Source: Pseudomonas mandelii
GTDB taxonomy: Bacteria > Pseudomonadota > Gammaproteobacteria > Pseudomonadales > Pseudomonadaceae
Reading direction: 5' to 3'
DNA length: 64,000 bases
Assembly (NCBI RefSeq): GCF_006438925.1
Contig: NZ_RCZA01000004.1
Span: forward strand, 186,001 to 250,000
Part shown: one piece after another, positions 1 through 9,772 of the stretch
How the letters are laid out: each line of letters starts with the position of its first letter
How positions within the stretch are numbered: position 1 is the first letter of the stretch
The notes under the pieces: model-generated
Database searches by the model: none
What the model saw: only the letters and a program-made list of their open reading frames with translations
What the model was told of the DNA's origin: nothing
Program-made: the position numbers and the translations under genes

Positions 1-495
1 CACCGAGCCCCACCAGAAATGCTCCAGCAGCAGGCCGCCCACCACCGGGCCGAACGCAGCGCCCCCTGAAGCAACCGATGCCCAGATGCCGAATGCCATG
101 GCCTGCTCGCGCGGGTCGGCGAACGTTACCCGGACGATGGCCAGCGTAGCCGGCATCATCATCGCCGCGCCGACAGCCAGAAAGCCGCGGGCACCGATCA
201 ATACGCTGGCCGATGGCGAGAAGGCCGCGATCAGCGAGAACAGGCCAAACACGCTCAGTCCGCCGATAAACAGGCGTTTGTGCCCGAGGCGATCACCGAG
301 TGTGCCCATGCCCAACAGCAGACCGGCAGCGATCAATGCATAGATGTTGATGATCCAGAGCTTTTGCGAGGCCGAGGCATCGAGCTCACGGGTCAGTGTC
401 GGCAGTGCGGTGTACAACACCGTCATATCAATGACGATCAGCAGCAATGCGCTGGAAATAATGGCCAGGATCAGCCAGCGTCGCGGGGGAATCAT
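1..495 (-). CDS. MFS drug/solute exporter, N-terminal part (runs off the window)
   Basis: The reverse strand encodes 165 residues from an ATG at 495, starting MIPPRRWLILAI, with no stop before the window edge. Several hydrophobic helices are visible. The stretch TLGDRLGHKRLFIGG matches the MFS loop 2-3 motif (GxLaDrxGrkr), and VGGLLLEHFWW resembles the motif C region of drug:H+ antiporters. The pattern fits the DHA2 (14-helix, EmrB/QacA/SmvA-like) group. The gene would act in the inner membrane as a proton-coupled exporter; the substrate cannot be read from this part. The facing chemoreceptor gene ends 87 bases away on the same strand. Confidence 0.8.
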   Translation of the reverse strand, partial: MIPPRRWLILAIISSALLLIVIDMTVLYTALPTLTRELDASASQKLWIINIYALIAAGLLLGMGTLGDRLGHKRLFIGGLSVFGLFSLIAAFSPSASVLIGARGFLAVGAAMMMPATLAIVRVTFADPREQAMAFGIWASVASGGAAFGPVVGGLLLEHFWWGSV

Positions 496-582
496 GGGTG
501 GTGCTCGATGAACGATGGTCGAAAGCCGGCAACTGTAACTCAGTCAAGACGTCAGCACCGGCAGGTAGCCTGTCGTGCTCCT

Positions 583-2634
583 TTACACGCGAAAATGGCC
601 TACAAGCTGCTGTTGATGGTTGGCCATTTCATGGAGTGAGTCACTGGCCGTTGAGGCATCGCTCATCCGTTTGGTCAGTGTTTCGCTGATACTGCGAATG
701 TCACTGACCCGATGGCTGATATCTTCCATGACCGTGCTTTGCTCCAGGGCTGCGCTGGCGATCTGCTGATTCATCTGTTCGATCACATCCACGGCCTGGG
801 AAATATTCTCCAACGCCGCACGGGTCTGTTGCACCTGGATCACGCTGTTGCCGGCTTGCTCGCGGCTCAACTGGGTACTGTGAACCACTTCCTGGCTCAA
901 CTGCTGCAGCATCTCTATCACCGTGCGGACTTGTTCGACCGAGCTCTGGGTGTTGCTGGCCAGGTGCCTGACTTCATCGGCCACCACCGCGAAGCCGCGC
1001 CCCTGTTCGCCCGCTCTGGCCGCTTCGATGGCCGCATTCAACGCCAGCAAGTTGGTCTGTTGCGCGATGGTGCTGATGACGTCCAGCACCTGGCCGATCT
1101 GGGTGCTGCTATTGGCGAGGGCATGCACTTGCTTAAGGGTGGTGTCCAGTCGCTGATCGAGGCTTTCGATGCTGCTCTCGGCGATGGAGAACACCGCTTG
1201 ACCTGATCGGCTCGCGCTTTCGGCGGCTGTCGCTGCGTCGGCGGCACCGTGGGAGTGGCGCGCTACTTCCTGGGCACTGGCACTCATTTCGTGCAGCGCG
1301 GTCGCGGCCAGCTCCACTTCGCGGTACTGGCGTTGCATCCCTGCGCTGACTTCCCGGGCAATCCCCGAGGAGGTATTGGCGCTGTTGCGGGTATCCAGGG
1401 AGGCGGTTTGAATGTCGCGAATAATCGGCTGCAACTTGTCCAGAAAACGGTTGAACCCATTGGCCAATTGGCCCAATTCGTCGCGCCGCCCGGCGGGCAG
1501 GCGTTGGGTGAGGTCACCATCGCCATCGACGATGGCATCAAGCAGACCCGCCACCTTCAGCAGTGGGCGTGTCACCCCGTAGGCGGCCAGCCAGATCAGC
1601 AGCATGCCGAGGCAGCTGGCCAGTACCCCCAGGCAAAGGTTGAGCCAGTTGGCCTGGTGGCTTTTGTCGTCCAGTTCGCTTTGCATTTGCCGAGCGGAAG
1701 CCTGCACCAGGTCTTGGGGAACCTTGATCTCCAGTTGCCAGAGTGGATTGCCTGGCACGGTTTGCAGAGCCTGGCGTATATCGAGGGTGGACCCGGAGAC
1801 TTCGCCGCTGCGTCCTGCCACCTGGCCGGTGGGCGACACAATGGCGACTTCGCTGTTGCCCTGATACAGGTCCTGGCCGAGGTCGGCAGCCAGCTTTTGC
1901 AGAGTGTCGAGGCCAATGTCCATGCCGACCACGCCGAGGATCTTGCCGTTGGCGATCAGAGGGATAGAAACGCTGCTCATCAGGACTTTCTGGCCTTCCA
2001 CCTCACTGGTGTAGGGCTCCACCACGCAAGTGCGCCTTTGAGCTTGAGGGCAGGTGTACCAGACGTTTGTCGGTTCGCTGCCGGGTGGCGCAGTGTCGGT
2101 GAAGATTTGCGCCTCGGTGAGCACATCCTGGACCAGTTGTCCCGGCTGGCTCTGTGACCAATACAGCGCAAAGCGGCCTTTTTCGTTGCTCGCCAGTGCA
2201 CGTTGCCCGACGAAATTGGCGTCTGCACTCGCCAACGCGTCAGGCAGAAGTATGACGTACAGACCGAGCACTTTTTCGCGTTTGAGAAGTGTCTGACGGG
2301 TCACGCTGATCAGCGCTTCGCGCAATTGCGCAGCCGTGAGGCGTCCATTGAGCGTTTGATCGCGCAGTTGCAGAACCTGTTGCGCGAACCCTTCGCCATA
2401 CAGCGCCGTTTCGTTGAAAAAGCGTTCGACGTGTTGGCCATGGGCAACGGCCTGGGCTTGCAAACGCTCCACAGCGGCTTGCCCGAGCAGGTGACTGCTC
2501 TGCTCCTTCAGCAATTTTGCACTTTGTTGGTTCTGGTACACCGAGGCGCCTACCAGCGCGCCAACGACAGCCAGCAGGCACAGTCCGCTCAGAAGTGTGA
2601 TCCGCCATTGGATAGTGAGATGAGCTAAACGCAT
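583..2634 (-). CDS. Methyl-accepting chemotaxis protein, dCache type
   Basis: This 683-residue inner-membrane chemoreceptor starts at the ATG at 2634 ([15 protein letters not shown]), preceded by an AGGA-type ribosome site; the upstream extension is unlikely. Order: helix 1 (about 12-33), large periplasmic double-Cache sensor (34-325), helix 2 (330-354), HAMP (355-405), then a long coiled-coil signalling domain with the conserved hairpin tip [20 protein letters not shown] near 528-547. The sensor has a close Cys pair ([10 protein letters not shown], about 195-203) after a WY, and ends VVGMDIG. The R-x-W-Y start of the usual amino-acid-binding Cache motif is N-V-W-Y here, so an amino-acid ligand is not assured. 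It is homologous to the receptor at 54751-56862. Confidence 0.92.
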   Translation of the reverse strand: MRLAHLTIQWRITLLSGLCLLAVVGALVGASVYQNQQSAKLLKEQSSHLLGQAAVERLQAQAVAHGQHVERFFNETALYGEGFAQQVLQLRDQTLNGRLTAAQLREALISVTRQTLLKREKVLGLYVILLPDALASADANFVGQRALASNEKGRFALYWSQSQPGQLVQDVLTEAQIFTDTAPPGSEPTNVWYTCPQAQRRTCVVEPYTSEVEGQKVLMSSVSIPLIANGKILGVVGMDIGLDTLQKLAADLGQDLYQGNSEVAIVSPTGQVAGRSGEVSGSTLDIRQALQTVPGNPLWQLEIKVPQDLVQASARQMQSELDDKSHQANWLNLCLGVLASCLGMLLIWLAAYGVTRPLLKVAGLLDAIVDGDGDLTQRLPAGRRDELGQLANGFNRFLDKLQPIIRDIQTASLDTRNSANTSSGIAREVSAGMQRQYREVELAATALHEMSASAQEVARHSHGAADAATAAESASRSGQAVFSIAESSIESLDQRLDTTLKQVHALANSSTQIGQVLDVISTIAQQTNLLALNAAIEAARAGEQGRGFAVVADEVRHLASNTQSSVEQVRTVIEMLQQLSQEVVHSTQLSREQAGNSVIQVQQTRAALENISQAVDVIEQMNQQIASAALEQSTVMEDISHRVSDIRSISETLTKRMSDASTASDSLHEMANHQQQLVGHFRV

Positions 2635-2977
2635 GACTGAGGCTTCCTGCAGAGGGCTTTGGCTGCGATGGGCTGAGGACCAGACTCTCGCTTTTATTAT
2701 CGGTGCGGGCATCTGGGTATAGAGCGGGTGACGCTAGCATGTGGGAGGGAGCGGCCGAGCAGTTATCCCGAATCGGCAAGGACTGCCGGATTGCCGGTGC
2801 CGCATCGACCTGTTTTGGGGCGGCGCCTCGGATGCTACCGATTTGGGATAGCGAGCGGTTCAGGGGCGGGCATAGGATCGAATTCAGCGCGCAACTAAAA
2901 CAAAACGCTAATCGGTGCCGATGGAATTCGATCGGGCCACCCCAACAGCGACTGCCTCATACAATAAGGTCAACAAC
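2635..2977. other. Divergent intergenic region between chemoreceptor and permease
   Basis: About 340 bases hold no convincing gene. The main feature is a widely spaced inverted repeat, GATCGAATTC (2876-2885) and GAATTCGATC (2924-2933), just upstream of the permease start. It is listed separately. Confidence 0.6.
2876..2933. promoter_or_regulatory. Spaced inverted repeat upstream of the permease operon
   Basis: Perfect 10-base arms GATCGAATTC and GAATTCGATC are separated by 38 bases, ending 44 bases before the permease ATG. The spacing is wide for a single dimeric operator. It could be two half-sites bridged by a regulator, or a leader RNA stem. No regulator is assigned. Confidence 0.35.
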
Positions 2978-4426
2978 ATGAGTGTACCTATCTCGATCAA
3001 CAGCTCCACGGAGCTCAAGCGTGGCGCCCTGGGCGTCGGGTTCATCATCTTCTTCGTGGTGTCGGCGGCGAGCCCTTTAAGTGTGATCGCCGGTGGCTTC
3101 CCGATTGGCATCATGCTGGGCAATGGCGCCGGCACACCGGCATTGCTGATCCTGGCGTTGCTGGTGTTGCTGGCGTTCTCGGTGGGTTACACCACCATGT
3201 CCCGGCACCTGACCAATGCCGGCGGTTTTTATGCGTTCACCTCCCGTGGTTTGGGTGGCCTGGCAGGCGGGGCGGCCGGGGTGTTGGCGATGTTTGCCTA
3301 TAACATTCTTCAGGTCGGGTTGTATGGCATGTTCGGTGGGGTCGTCAGTGGCACCATGGAAAGTGTCTTCGGCCTGGTGTTGCCGTGGTGGTCCTACTCG
3401 CTGATGGCGATGGCGAGCATTGCGATTCTGGGCTATCGCAAGATCGACCTGTCGGCGCGGGTGCTGTCGGTGGTGGTGATCGCCGAGTACCTGGCGATCC
3501 TGATCCTGGATTTTGCCATCCTCAAATCCGGCGGCGACAGCGGCATCAACCTTGATGCATTCGACCGTACCCATGTGCTCGGCGGTACCCCGTCCATCGG
3601 CCTGCTGTTTTGCTTCGCGGCATTCATCGGCTTCGAGGCCACCACCATTTACGGTGAAGAAGCCATAAACCCTAAACGTACCATTCCGATTGCCACCTAC
3701 AGTTCGGTGCTGCTGATCGGAGGGTTCTACGCGCTGTCGGTGTGGTCGATGGTGGTGGGCGTGGGCGCGGACAAAATCGTGCCGATGCTGCAGGCCTTGC
3801 AGGACCCGACGACGTTTATCTACGGCATGTCCGACCACTTTGTCGGCCCGTATCTGACTCAGATTATCCGGGTGCTGTTCATGGTCAGTATCTATGCCGG
3901 CCTGCTGGCGTTTCATAACGCCGCGGCGCGTTATTTTTACGCGATCGGCCGTGACGGCCTGTTGCACAGTCTGTTGGGCACCACTCACCGCGTGCATCAG
4001 AGCCCCCATATGGGCTCGGTGTTGCAGAGCCTGATTGCCGCAGTGGTGGTACTGATTTTCGCTGCATTGGATGCGGACCCGATCCTGCAACTGTTCGCCT
4101 GGTTCTCCAACCTCGCCACCCTCTGCGTGATTTTACTGATGGCGCTGACGTCGGTAGCGGTCTGCGTCTACTTTCAGCGTCATCCCGAGCTTAACGTCGG
4201 GATTTGGCGCGGGCGCATCCTGCCTGTTTTCTCCTCCCTGACATTAGTGCTCGTGCTGGTATTGGCGGTGGTGCATTTCGACGTGCTGACCGGGGCCAGT
4301 CAGCTGCTGTCCTACGGACTCTGCGCCATCATTCCCGTAGCCCTGATCATCGGCGTCATGCTCGCCGCGAGATTGCGAAAGATCGCCCCGCAACGGTTTC
4401 TCGCCTTGGGCAGCCACAAGCTTTAA
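2978..4426 (+). CDS. APC-superfamily amino acid/amine permease
   Basis: This is a 482-residue inner-membrane transporter with about twelve hydrophobic segments. The start is the ATG at 2978 (MSVPISINSS), after an AAGG-type ribosome site; longer in-frame starts lack one. The early segment VSAASPLSVIAGGFP and the later FCFAAFIGFEATTIYGEEA are typical of APC family members, the latter matching the G-F-E motif of helix 6. The C-terminus is short and charged. It is followed closely by an aldehyde dehydrogenase and a class III aminotransferase in the same direction, so import of an amino acid or amine that is then transaminated and oxidised is the simplest reading. The substrate is not determined. 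Confidence 0.88.
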   Translation: MSVPISINSSTELKRGALGVGFIIFFVVSAASPLSVIAGGFPIGIMLGNGAGTPALLILALLVLLAFSVGYTTMSRHLTNAGGFYAFTSRGLGGLAGGAAGVLAMFAYNILQVGLYGMFGGVVSGTMESVFGLVLPWWSYSLMAMASIAILGYRKIDLSARVLSVVVIAEYLAILILDFAILKSGGDSGINLDAFDRTHVLGGTPSIGLLFCFAAFIGFEATTIYGEEAINPKRTIPIATYSSVLLIGGFYALSVWSMVVGVGADKIVPMLQALQDPTTFIYGMSDHFVGPYLTQIIRVLFMVSIYAGLLAFHNAAARYFYAIGRDGLLHSLLGTTHRVHQSPHMGSVLQSLIAAVVVLIFAALDADPILQLFAWFSNLATLCVILLMALTSVAVCVYFQRHPELNVGIWRGRILPVFSSLTLVLVLVLAVVHFDVLTGASQLLSYGLCAIIPVALIIGVMLAARLRKIAPQRFLALGSHKL

Positions 4427-4515
4427 GGCCGCACTCGTTACGGCTCGACTAACCAGACAATACCGGCCTGTCGTTGCTCGGCATGGCCCGTCAGTGTGTG
4501 AAAGGAAGGTTTCAA

Positions 4516-5937
4516 ATGCACAACTACAAAATGCTCATCAATGGTGTTCAGGTTGCCGGTGATAAGGGCCAGTTTGACGTGATCAACCCGGCCACCGGTG
4601 CTGCATTCGCCCAATGCCCCGCCGGCTCGCTGGCGCAACTCGACCTGGCGGTCGACGCTGCACAGACTGCATTCAAAAGCTGGCGGCACAGCACCCACGC
4701 AGACCGTTGCGAGCGCCTGTTAGCGGTCGCGGCGGATATCGAGCGGGAGGCCGAGTCACTGGCCCGGCTGATTGTGCTGGAACAAGGCAAACCGCTGGAA
4801 CTGGCATTTTCAGAAGTCATGGGTTCCGCCGCCTGGACCCGCTATGCGGCCGGTCAGGAGATTGCCGTGGAGTTGGTGGAAGAAACCCCCACTCAGCGGA
4901 TCGAGTTGCATCGCAAGCCTTTGGGTGTGGTGGCGTCGATTACACCGTGGAACTGGCCGTTCATGATCGCTGTGTGGCACATCATGCCGGCGCTGCGAGC
5001 CGGTAACTGCGTGATCAGCAAACCGTCGAGCCTGACCCCGCTGAGCACCTTGCGCCTGGCGGAGATCATCGGCCGCCATGTGCCTCACGGCGTGATCAAT
5101 TGCCTGACGGGCGAGCAAGGTTTCGGTAGTGCAATCACTTCGCACTCTGGCATTCAGAAAATTGTGTTCACCGGCTCGACCGCCACCGGACAAAGCGTCA
5201 TGCGCGGCGCCGCCAACAACCTCAAGCGCCTGACCCTGGAGCTGGGCGGTAACGACGCGGCAATCGTTCTGCCAGGTACGCCGATTGAGGCGGTGGTCGA
5301 GGAGATTTTCCAGGCGGCGTTTCTCAACATGGGCCAGACCTGCGCGGCCCTCAAGCGCCTGTATATCCACGAATCGCAGTACCAGGCCTTTGCTGATGCG
5401 CTGACCCTAATTGCGGCGCGCCAAGTGGTGGGCGATGGCCTGGAAGCTGGCGTCACCTTTGGCCCGGTGCAAAACCTTGAGCAATTGGAACATGTCGACG
5501 CGCTAGTCGCCGACGCACGGGCTCAAGGCGCGCGCGTGCTGTGCGGCGGCGCGCGTCTGGATCGCCCCGGCTTCTTTTATCCACCCACCCTGGTCGCGGA
5601 CGTGACAGATGGCCAGCGTCTGGTCGACGAGGAACAGTTCGGTCCTGTGTTGCCCTTGATCGCGTACCAGGATGTCGAGGATGTGCTGCGGCGCGCCAAT
5701 GCCGGTGACTTGGGGCTGGGCGGATCGGTCTGGGGGCCGGATGTCGAGCAGGCCCAGGCACTGGCCAGCCGCCTGGAAAGCGGCGTTGCCTGGGTCAACT
5801 GTCACGCGCAGATCCAGCCGAACACGCCGTTTGGCGGCAGCAAGATGTCCGGGTTTGGCGTCGAGTTCGGCCTTGAGGGGCTGCTGGAGTTCACTGGCCA
5901 GCAACTGCTGTTTGTCCGCAAACGTGATACCGAATAA
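4516..5937 (+). CDS. NAD(P)-dependent aldehyde dehydrogenase
   Basis: The protein is 473 residues, about standard for the family. The start is the ATG at 4516 after GAAAGGAAGG. It carries the ITPWNWPF cofactor segment (about 142-149), general-base Glu242 in LTLELGGN, and nucleophile Cys276 in NMGQTCAAL. The enzyme oxidises an aldehyde to its acid in the cytoplasm. It sits 89 bases after the permease and 11 bases before the aminotransferase, so it probably oxidises a semialdehyde made by that pair. Substrate specificity cannot be read directly. Confidence 0.9.
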   Translation: MHNYKMLINGVQVAGDKGQFDVINPATGAAFAQCPAGSLAQLDLAVDAAQTAFKSWRHSTHADRCERLLAVAADIEREAESLARLIVLEQGKPLELAFSEVMGSAAWTRYAAGQEIAVELVEETPTQRIELHRKPLGVVASITPWNWPFMIAVWHIMPALRAGNCVISKPSSLTPLSTLRLAEIIGRHVPHGVINCLTGEQGFGSAITSHSGIQKIVFTGSTATGQSVMRGAANNLKRLTLELGGNDAAIVLPGTPIEAVVEEIFQAAFLNMGQTCAALKRLYIHESQYQAFADALTLIAARQVVGDGLEAGVTFGPVQNLEQLEHVDALVADARAQGARVLCGGARLDRPGFFYPPTLVADVTDGQRLVDEEQFGPVLPLIAYQDVEDVLRRANAGDLGLGGSVWGPDVEQAQALASRLESGVAWVNCHAQIQPNTPFGGSKMSGFGVEFGLEGLLEFTGQQLLFVRKRDTE

Positions 5938-5948
5938 GGAGCTTGAGC

Positions 5949-7298
5949 ATGTACGAAAAATACAAGACCGCCGAGAAGAAATTCTGGCACCCCATGAGTT
6001 CCAGCGCTCCGGCGCAACGCTCAAAAACGTTGATCATCGCCCGTGGTGACGGCAACTACATCACCGACATCGACGGCCATCGCATGCTCGATGGTGTGGG
6101 CGGGCTGTGGAACGTCAACATTGGGCACAACCGCGCGAGCGTCAAGGCTGCAATCGCCGCGCAGCTGGACGAGCTGGCGTATTACCAGACCTTCGACGGC
6201 ATTGCCCACCCTCGGGTATTTGATCTGGCCGAACGGTTGACCGCCATGTTTGCCCAGGAGCGCATGACACGGGTGCTGTTCAGTTCCGGCGGCTCCGATG
6301 CGGTGGAAACCGCGCTGAAAATGGCGCGTCAATACTGGATCGCCAGCGGCGATCCGGGGCGTACGCGTTTCCTGTCGCTGCGTAACGGTTATCACGGTGT
6401 GCACATGGGCGGCACATCGGTGGGAGGCAATGGCGTTTACCACTACAACCACGGCCAACTGTTGGCCGGCTGCCATTTGCTCGACACGCCCTGGTTGTAT
6501 CGCAATCCCTGGGATTGCCGTGATCCCGAAGCGCTGACCGCGCACTGTATTCGTCAGTTGGAGGATCAGATCGCATTGCTGGGTGCGCAGACCATTGCGG
6601 CATTGATCGCCGAGCCGGTGCAAGGCGCAGGCGGGGTGATCGTACCGCCAGCCGATTACTGGCCGCGCCTGCGTGAGGTGTGTGATCGCCACGGCATTCT
6701 GTTGATCGCCGACGAAGTGGTTACCGGCTTCGGCCGCACAGGTTGCATGCTTGGCAGTCGCGGCTGGGGCGTCGCGCCGGACATCCTGTGCCTGGCCAAA
6801 GGCATCACTGCCGGTTATATCCCGCTGGGTGCCACGCTGTTCAACCAACGCATCGTCGATGGGATCGAGAGCGGCCCGGGTTTCAGCAGCGTGATCATGC
6901 ATGGCTACACCTACAGCGGTCACCCGACTGCGTGTGCGGCCGCCCTGGCGGTACTCGATATCGTCGAAGCCGAGGATCTGCCGGGCAACGCCGCCAGGGT
7001 CGGCGCGCAATTGCTGAAGCAACTCGCACCGTTGACCGAGCGTTATGACGTCGTGGGCGAAGTGCGCGGCAAGGGCTTGATGATTGCCTTGGACCTGGTC
7101 GCCGACAAAACCACGCGCCAACCGCTCAACCCCGCAGGCGGCCAGCCGTTGCGGATCGCTGACGAAGTGCGGCGTGCGGGCGTGCTGGTGCGTCCGATAG
7201 GCAACAAGATCATCCTCTCGCCGCCGTTGACCCTGACGTCCGACGAAGCTGGCCTGATCGTTTCTGCGCTCGAAGCGGCGCTTGCCACCTGCTGCTAG
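5949..7298 (+). CDS. Class III (aspartate-family) aminotransferase
   Basis: This 449-residue PLP enzyme starts at the ATG at 5949 after AAGGAG; the TTG two codons upstream is not needed. Conserved features are SSGGSDAVETALKMARQYW, the cofactor Asp (LLIADEVVTGFGRTG, about Asp255), and the PLP lysine in LAKGITAGYIPLG (about Lys284). It resembles omega-amino-acid or diamine:pyruvate transaminases, which move a terminal amino group to pyruvate or 2-oxoglutarate and leave an aldehyde. That fits the adjoining aldehyde dehydrogenase and permease. The exact amine is unknown. Confidence 0.9.
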   Translation: MYEKYKTAEKKFWHPMSSSAPAQRSKTLIIARGDGNYITDIDGHRMLDGVGGLWNVNIGHNRASVKAAIAAQLDELAYYQTFDGIAHPRVFDLAERLTAMFAQERMTRVLFSSGGSDAVETALKMARQYWIASGDPGRTRFLSLRNGYHGVHMGGTSVGGNGVYHYNHGQLLAGCHLLDTPWLYRNPWDCRDPEALTAHCIRQLEDQIALLGAQTIAALIAEPVQGAGGVIVPPADYWPRLREVCDRHGILLIADEVVTGFGRTGCMLGSRGWGVAPDILCLAKGITAGYIPLGATLFNQRIVDGIESGPGFSSVIMHGYTYSGHPTACAAALAVLDIVEAEDLPGNAARVGAQLLKQLAPLTERYDVVGEVRGKGLMIALDLVADKTTRQPLNPAGGQPLRIADEVRRAGVLVRPIGNKIILSPPLTLTSDEAGLIVSALEAALATCC

Positions 7299-7305
7299 CC
7301 CCCGC

Positions 7306-7336
7306 GAAATCGGTGCCGCGCTGCCGCACCGATTTC
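7306..7336 (+). terminator. Intergenic hairpin after the aminotransferase gene
   Basis: GAAATCGGTGC and GCACCGATTTC form an 11-base-pair stem with a 9-base loop in the 90-base gap before the porin. No T run follows, so it may attenuate transcription or stabilise RNA rather than terminate. Confidence 0.5.
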
Positions 7337-7388
7337 TCGCCAATACCTAAGACAGCCTTTTAAAGGCGCACCACAAGGAGCTTGAGCC

Positions 7389-8714
7389 ATGCGCAATCCA
7401 TCACATCATCCCGTGTTTGGTAGCACGCTTGTGTGCACATTGGTGCTATGCGCCATCAATCAGGCCCAGGCCTATGAGTTGTACAGTGATCAGAGCCGGC
7501 ACCTCAACGCAGACATGACCGCCGTGTTCGGCCAGTTCAACAGTCGCAAGAACTACGACGGCACGCCCGGGGGATCTACCTGGCGCGAAGGCTTTATCAA
7601 ATACGGCTTGAGTGGCGACCAGTCCCTGGCAGGCAATGGCACCGCGTATGGGGCGTTCGCCCTGGTCAGCTCCGCCACCTGGGGCGACGGCGACCCAGGC
7701 GGCAATTCTCTGGGGACCGAGCGCACAACAAAGATCGAAGACGCCTACCTGGGCTGGCGCTCCGGCGACCTGTTCCCTGCGTTGGGCAAGGACGGGGTCG
7801 ATATTTCCGGCGGGCGCCAGGTGGTCAAGCTGGGCCGAGGGTTCCTGATCAACGATGACGGTCTGAACCTGGGCAAGGGCCCGGCCGATGGCAAGATGAA
7901 CCGTGGGGGCGCTTACTACCTGGCTGCACGGCATGCGTTCGATCAAACCGCGCTTTTGCGCCTGGGTGGACAAGATGGCCTGCACGGCAGCCTGGTGTGG
8001 CTCAAGTCTGATAACCGCGTCCAGGCCGAAACCGAACTGGCCGCCGGCACGCTGGATTACACCACCCAGCCGGGTACGATCGGGTTGACCTGGGTACACG
8101 GCATCGACGTGAGCGATCAATGGGCCAGCGACTTTCAGCGCCAGCGCAAAGGCATGAACGTCTACAGCGTTCGCGGTGAAGGCGATGCGGGCATCAAGAA
8201 CGTCAGCCTGGCGTTCGAATACGCCTGGCAGGACAAGGACGCCGGGCCGGAGAAAGCCTGGTACGGCGAAGCGGGCTACACCTTCGCCGATACCGCCTGG
8301 GCGCCGAAGGTGACCTATCGCTATACCCGCTATTCACAGAAATGGGATCCGCTGTTCACTGGCTTGAGCATGGGCTACGGCACTTGGTTTCAGGGCGAAG
8401 TCGCCGGCAACTACGCCGGGCCGTTCAACAGCAATACCAGCATTCAGCACGTCGGACTGAAGGCAACGCCGCTGGAAAACCTGACCTTGGGCGCGCTGTA
8501 CTTCGATTTCGACACGGTGCGTAAAAGTAATGCGCTGAACCTCAATGCCCGTGAGCTGGATATCTACGCCGAATGGGCAGTCAACCCGCACTTGATCATT
8601 ACCCCGCTGATTGGCCTCTACAAACCCGATCAGGACTCAACCACTGGTGGCAATCAAGTCGGCGGCAATGGCACCAACGTGTACAGCCAATTGTCGGTGG
8701 CTGTTCCGTTCTGA
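7389..8714 (+). CDS. Outer-membrane beta-barrel porin
   Basis: The 441-residue product has a signal peptide ending near QAQA-YELY and ends in VAVPF, the terminal-phenylalanine signature of outer-membrane barrels. Alternating amphipathic strands run throughout. The start follows AAGGAGCTTGAGCC. The motifs GDGDPGG, SGGRQVVKLGRGFLINDDG and KWDPLFTGLSMGYGTW recur in the porin at 51553-52890, so the two are paralogs. It does not look like classical OprD; an alginate-export-like or specific-uptake barrel is a better description. Its place after the transport and transamination genes suggests substrate entry. Confidence 0.82.
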   Translation: MRNPSHHPVFGSTLVCTLVLCAINQAQAYELYSDQSRHLNADMTAVFGQFNSRKNYDGTPGGSTWREGFIKYGLSGDQSLAGNGTAYGAFALVSSATWGDGDPGGNSLGTERTTKIEDAYLGWRSGDLFPALGKDGVDISGGRQVVKLGRGFLINDDGLNLGKGPADGKMNRGGAYYLAARHAFDQTALLRLGGQDGLHGSLVWLKSDNRVQAETELAAGTLDYTTQPGTIGLTWVHGIDVSDQWASDFQRQRKGMNVYSVRGEGDAGIKNVSLAFEYAWQDKDAGPEKAWYGEAGYTFADTAWAPKVTYRYTRYSQKWDPLFTGLSMGYGTWFQGEVAGNYAGPFNSNTSIQHVGLKATPLENLTLGALYFDFDTVRKSNALNLNARELDIYAEWAVNPHLIITPLIGLYKPDQDSTTGGNQVGGNGTNVYSQLSVAVPF

Positions 8715-8763
8715 CCGCACATCCGCCGCGTCCACGGCAAGGGACCGGCGGCTTATCCATAGG

Positions 8764-9522
8764 CTAGGGTGCGGTGGTGTTTGACTGATTGCGCATGTTT
8801 TCGGCGATGCGCCGAGTGGTATCCATGACCATTTCGATCACTGTTTCCTGGCGCAGCAGCTTGAAACTCTGAGTGCTGCCGACGGCGGACAGGCTGCCAA
8901 CCACTTCGTCGATGTCCGTCTGGATGATGGGCGCGGCGATGCCGGTCAAGCCCAGGTTGAGTTCATCATGGGTGAGGCAGTAACCGTCCTTGCGAATCTT
9001 TTTCGCAGCCTTGGAGAAGCTCGGCCAGTCATAAGGGCATTCCGGGTCGTTGGCCATGTGCTCGTCGAACAAGCGTTGCAAACGGCGACCTTTCTGAAAG
9101 GCGATCAACACCTTGGATTGCGCGCCGCGAAAGAACGGCAGTGGTTGCCCGCGCCCGAACGCAAAGAGGTAGGTGTCGGTGGGTTCGGCGATGTAGGTGT
9201 TGATGATGCGACCGTCATAAAAAACGCTCGCAAACACGGCCAGGCCGGTTTGCGCGGACAGCTCGTGCATCAACTCGCGCCCGGCAACGAGGATAGGGTC
9301 GTACTGACGCATCATCCAGTCCAGTTCGATGACACGCGGCCCCAAGCCATAACTGCCTGCGTCCACGCGGGTCAGCAGGCCGGCGTCGCACAAATCCTTG
9401 ACGTAGCGGTACACGGTCGCGCGTGACAGGCCCATGCGCTCGGCAATGGTGTCGGGGTCGATCTTCAATGTCTGTGGACCGAACAGGTCCAGGACACTCA
9501 GCAATTTGCTCAGGCTGCTCAT
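8764..9522 (-). CDS. IclR-family transcriptional regulator
   Basis: The protein has 252 residues: an N-terminal winged helix (about 5-65, with TIAERMGLSRATVYRYVKDLCDAG as recognition helix) and a C-terminal IclR effector domain (about 80-245). It lies between the porin, convergent on it, and the divergent ThDP-enzyme operon that begins 250 bases away, so it probably controls that operon, itself, or both. The effector is presumably a pathway substrate or intermediate; this is inference. Confidence 0.88.
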   Translation of the reverse strand: MSSLSKLLSVLDLFGPQTLKIDPDTIAERMGLSRATVYRYVKDLCDAGLLTRVDAGSYGLGPRVIELDWMMRQYDPILVAGRELMHELSAQTGLAVFASVFYDGRIINTYIAEPTDTYLFAFGRGQPLPFFRGAQSKVLIAFQKGRRLQRLFDEHMANDPECPYDWPSFSKAAKKIRKDGYCLTHDELNLGLTGIAAPIIQTDIDEVVGSLSAVGSTQSFKLLRQETVIEMVMDTTRRIAENMRNQSNTTAP

Positions 9523-9668
9523 TTCGTTCCTAAAGACGGGGGGGAGGGCGCGTGCTTCGTTCCGGCGCAGACCAGAACATCCCGCAGGAGCGCCAAACGC
9601 TGGCGCAACACTACCTCAGTGAGAGAAAAACGCAATCTCGGCAGCCTTTCTAGTGCAAATAAAATCAC

Positions 9669-9741
9669 ATAAATCTCATAAAGCGAGACAATCATTAAAT
9701 TAATGCTTGTTGCGCGAGTGTTTGTGTGTGATAAATCTCAT
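9669..9741. promoter_or_regulatory. Divergent control region of IclR gene and catabolic operon
   Basis: This AT-rich segment lies between two divergent starts. It contains the 11-base direct repeat ATAAATCTCAT (9669-9679 and 9731-9741) and the odd palindrome CATTAAATTAATG (9693-9705). These are plausible binding sites for the adjacent IclR regulator, but no site is assigned experimentally. Confidence 0.45.
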
Positions 9742-9772
9742 CACTGCAAATGCTCAAGCAAGAGGGCTGAAA

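Noticed and set aside
3077..4090. Reverse-strand frame of 337 codons
   Set aside because: It is antisense to the permease; the His/Gln-rich translation is typical of the complement of hydrophobic codons.
6021..7343. Reverse-strand open frame of 440 codons
   Set aside because: It is antisense to the class III aminotransferase with conserved PLP motifs, and has no ribosome site or recognisable domain.
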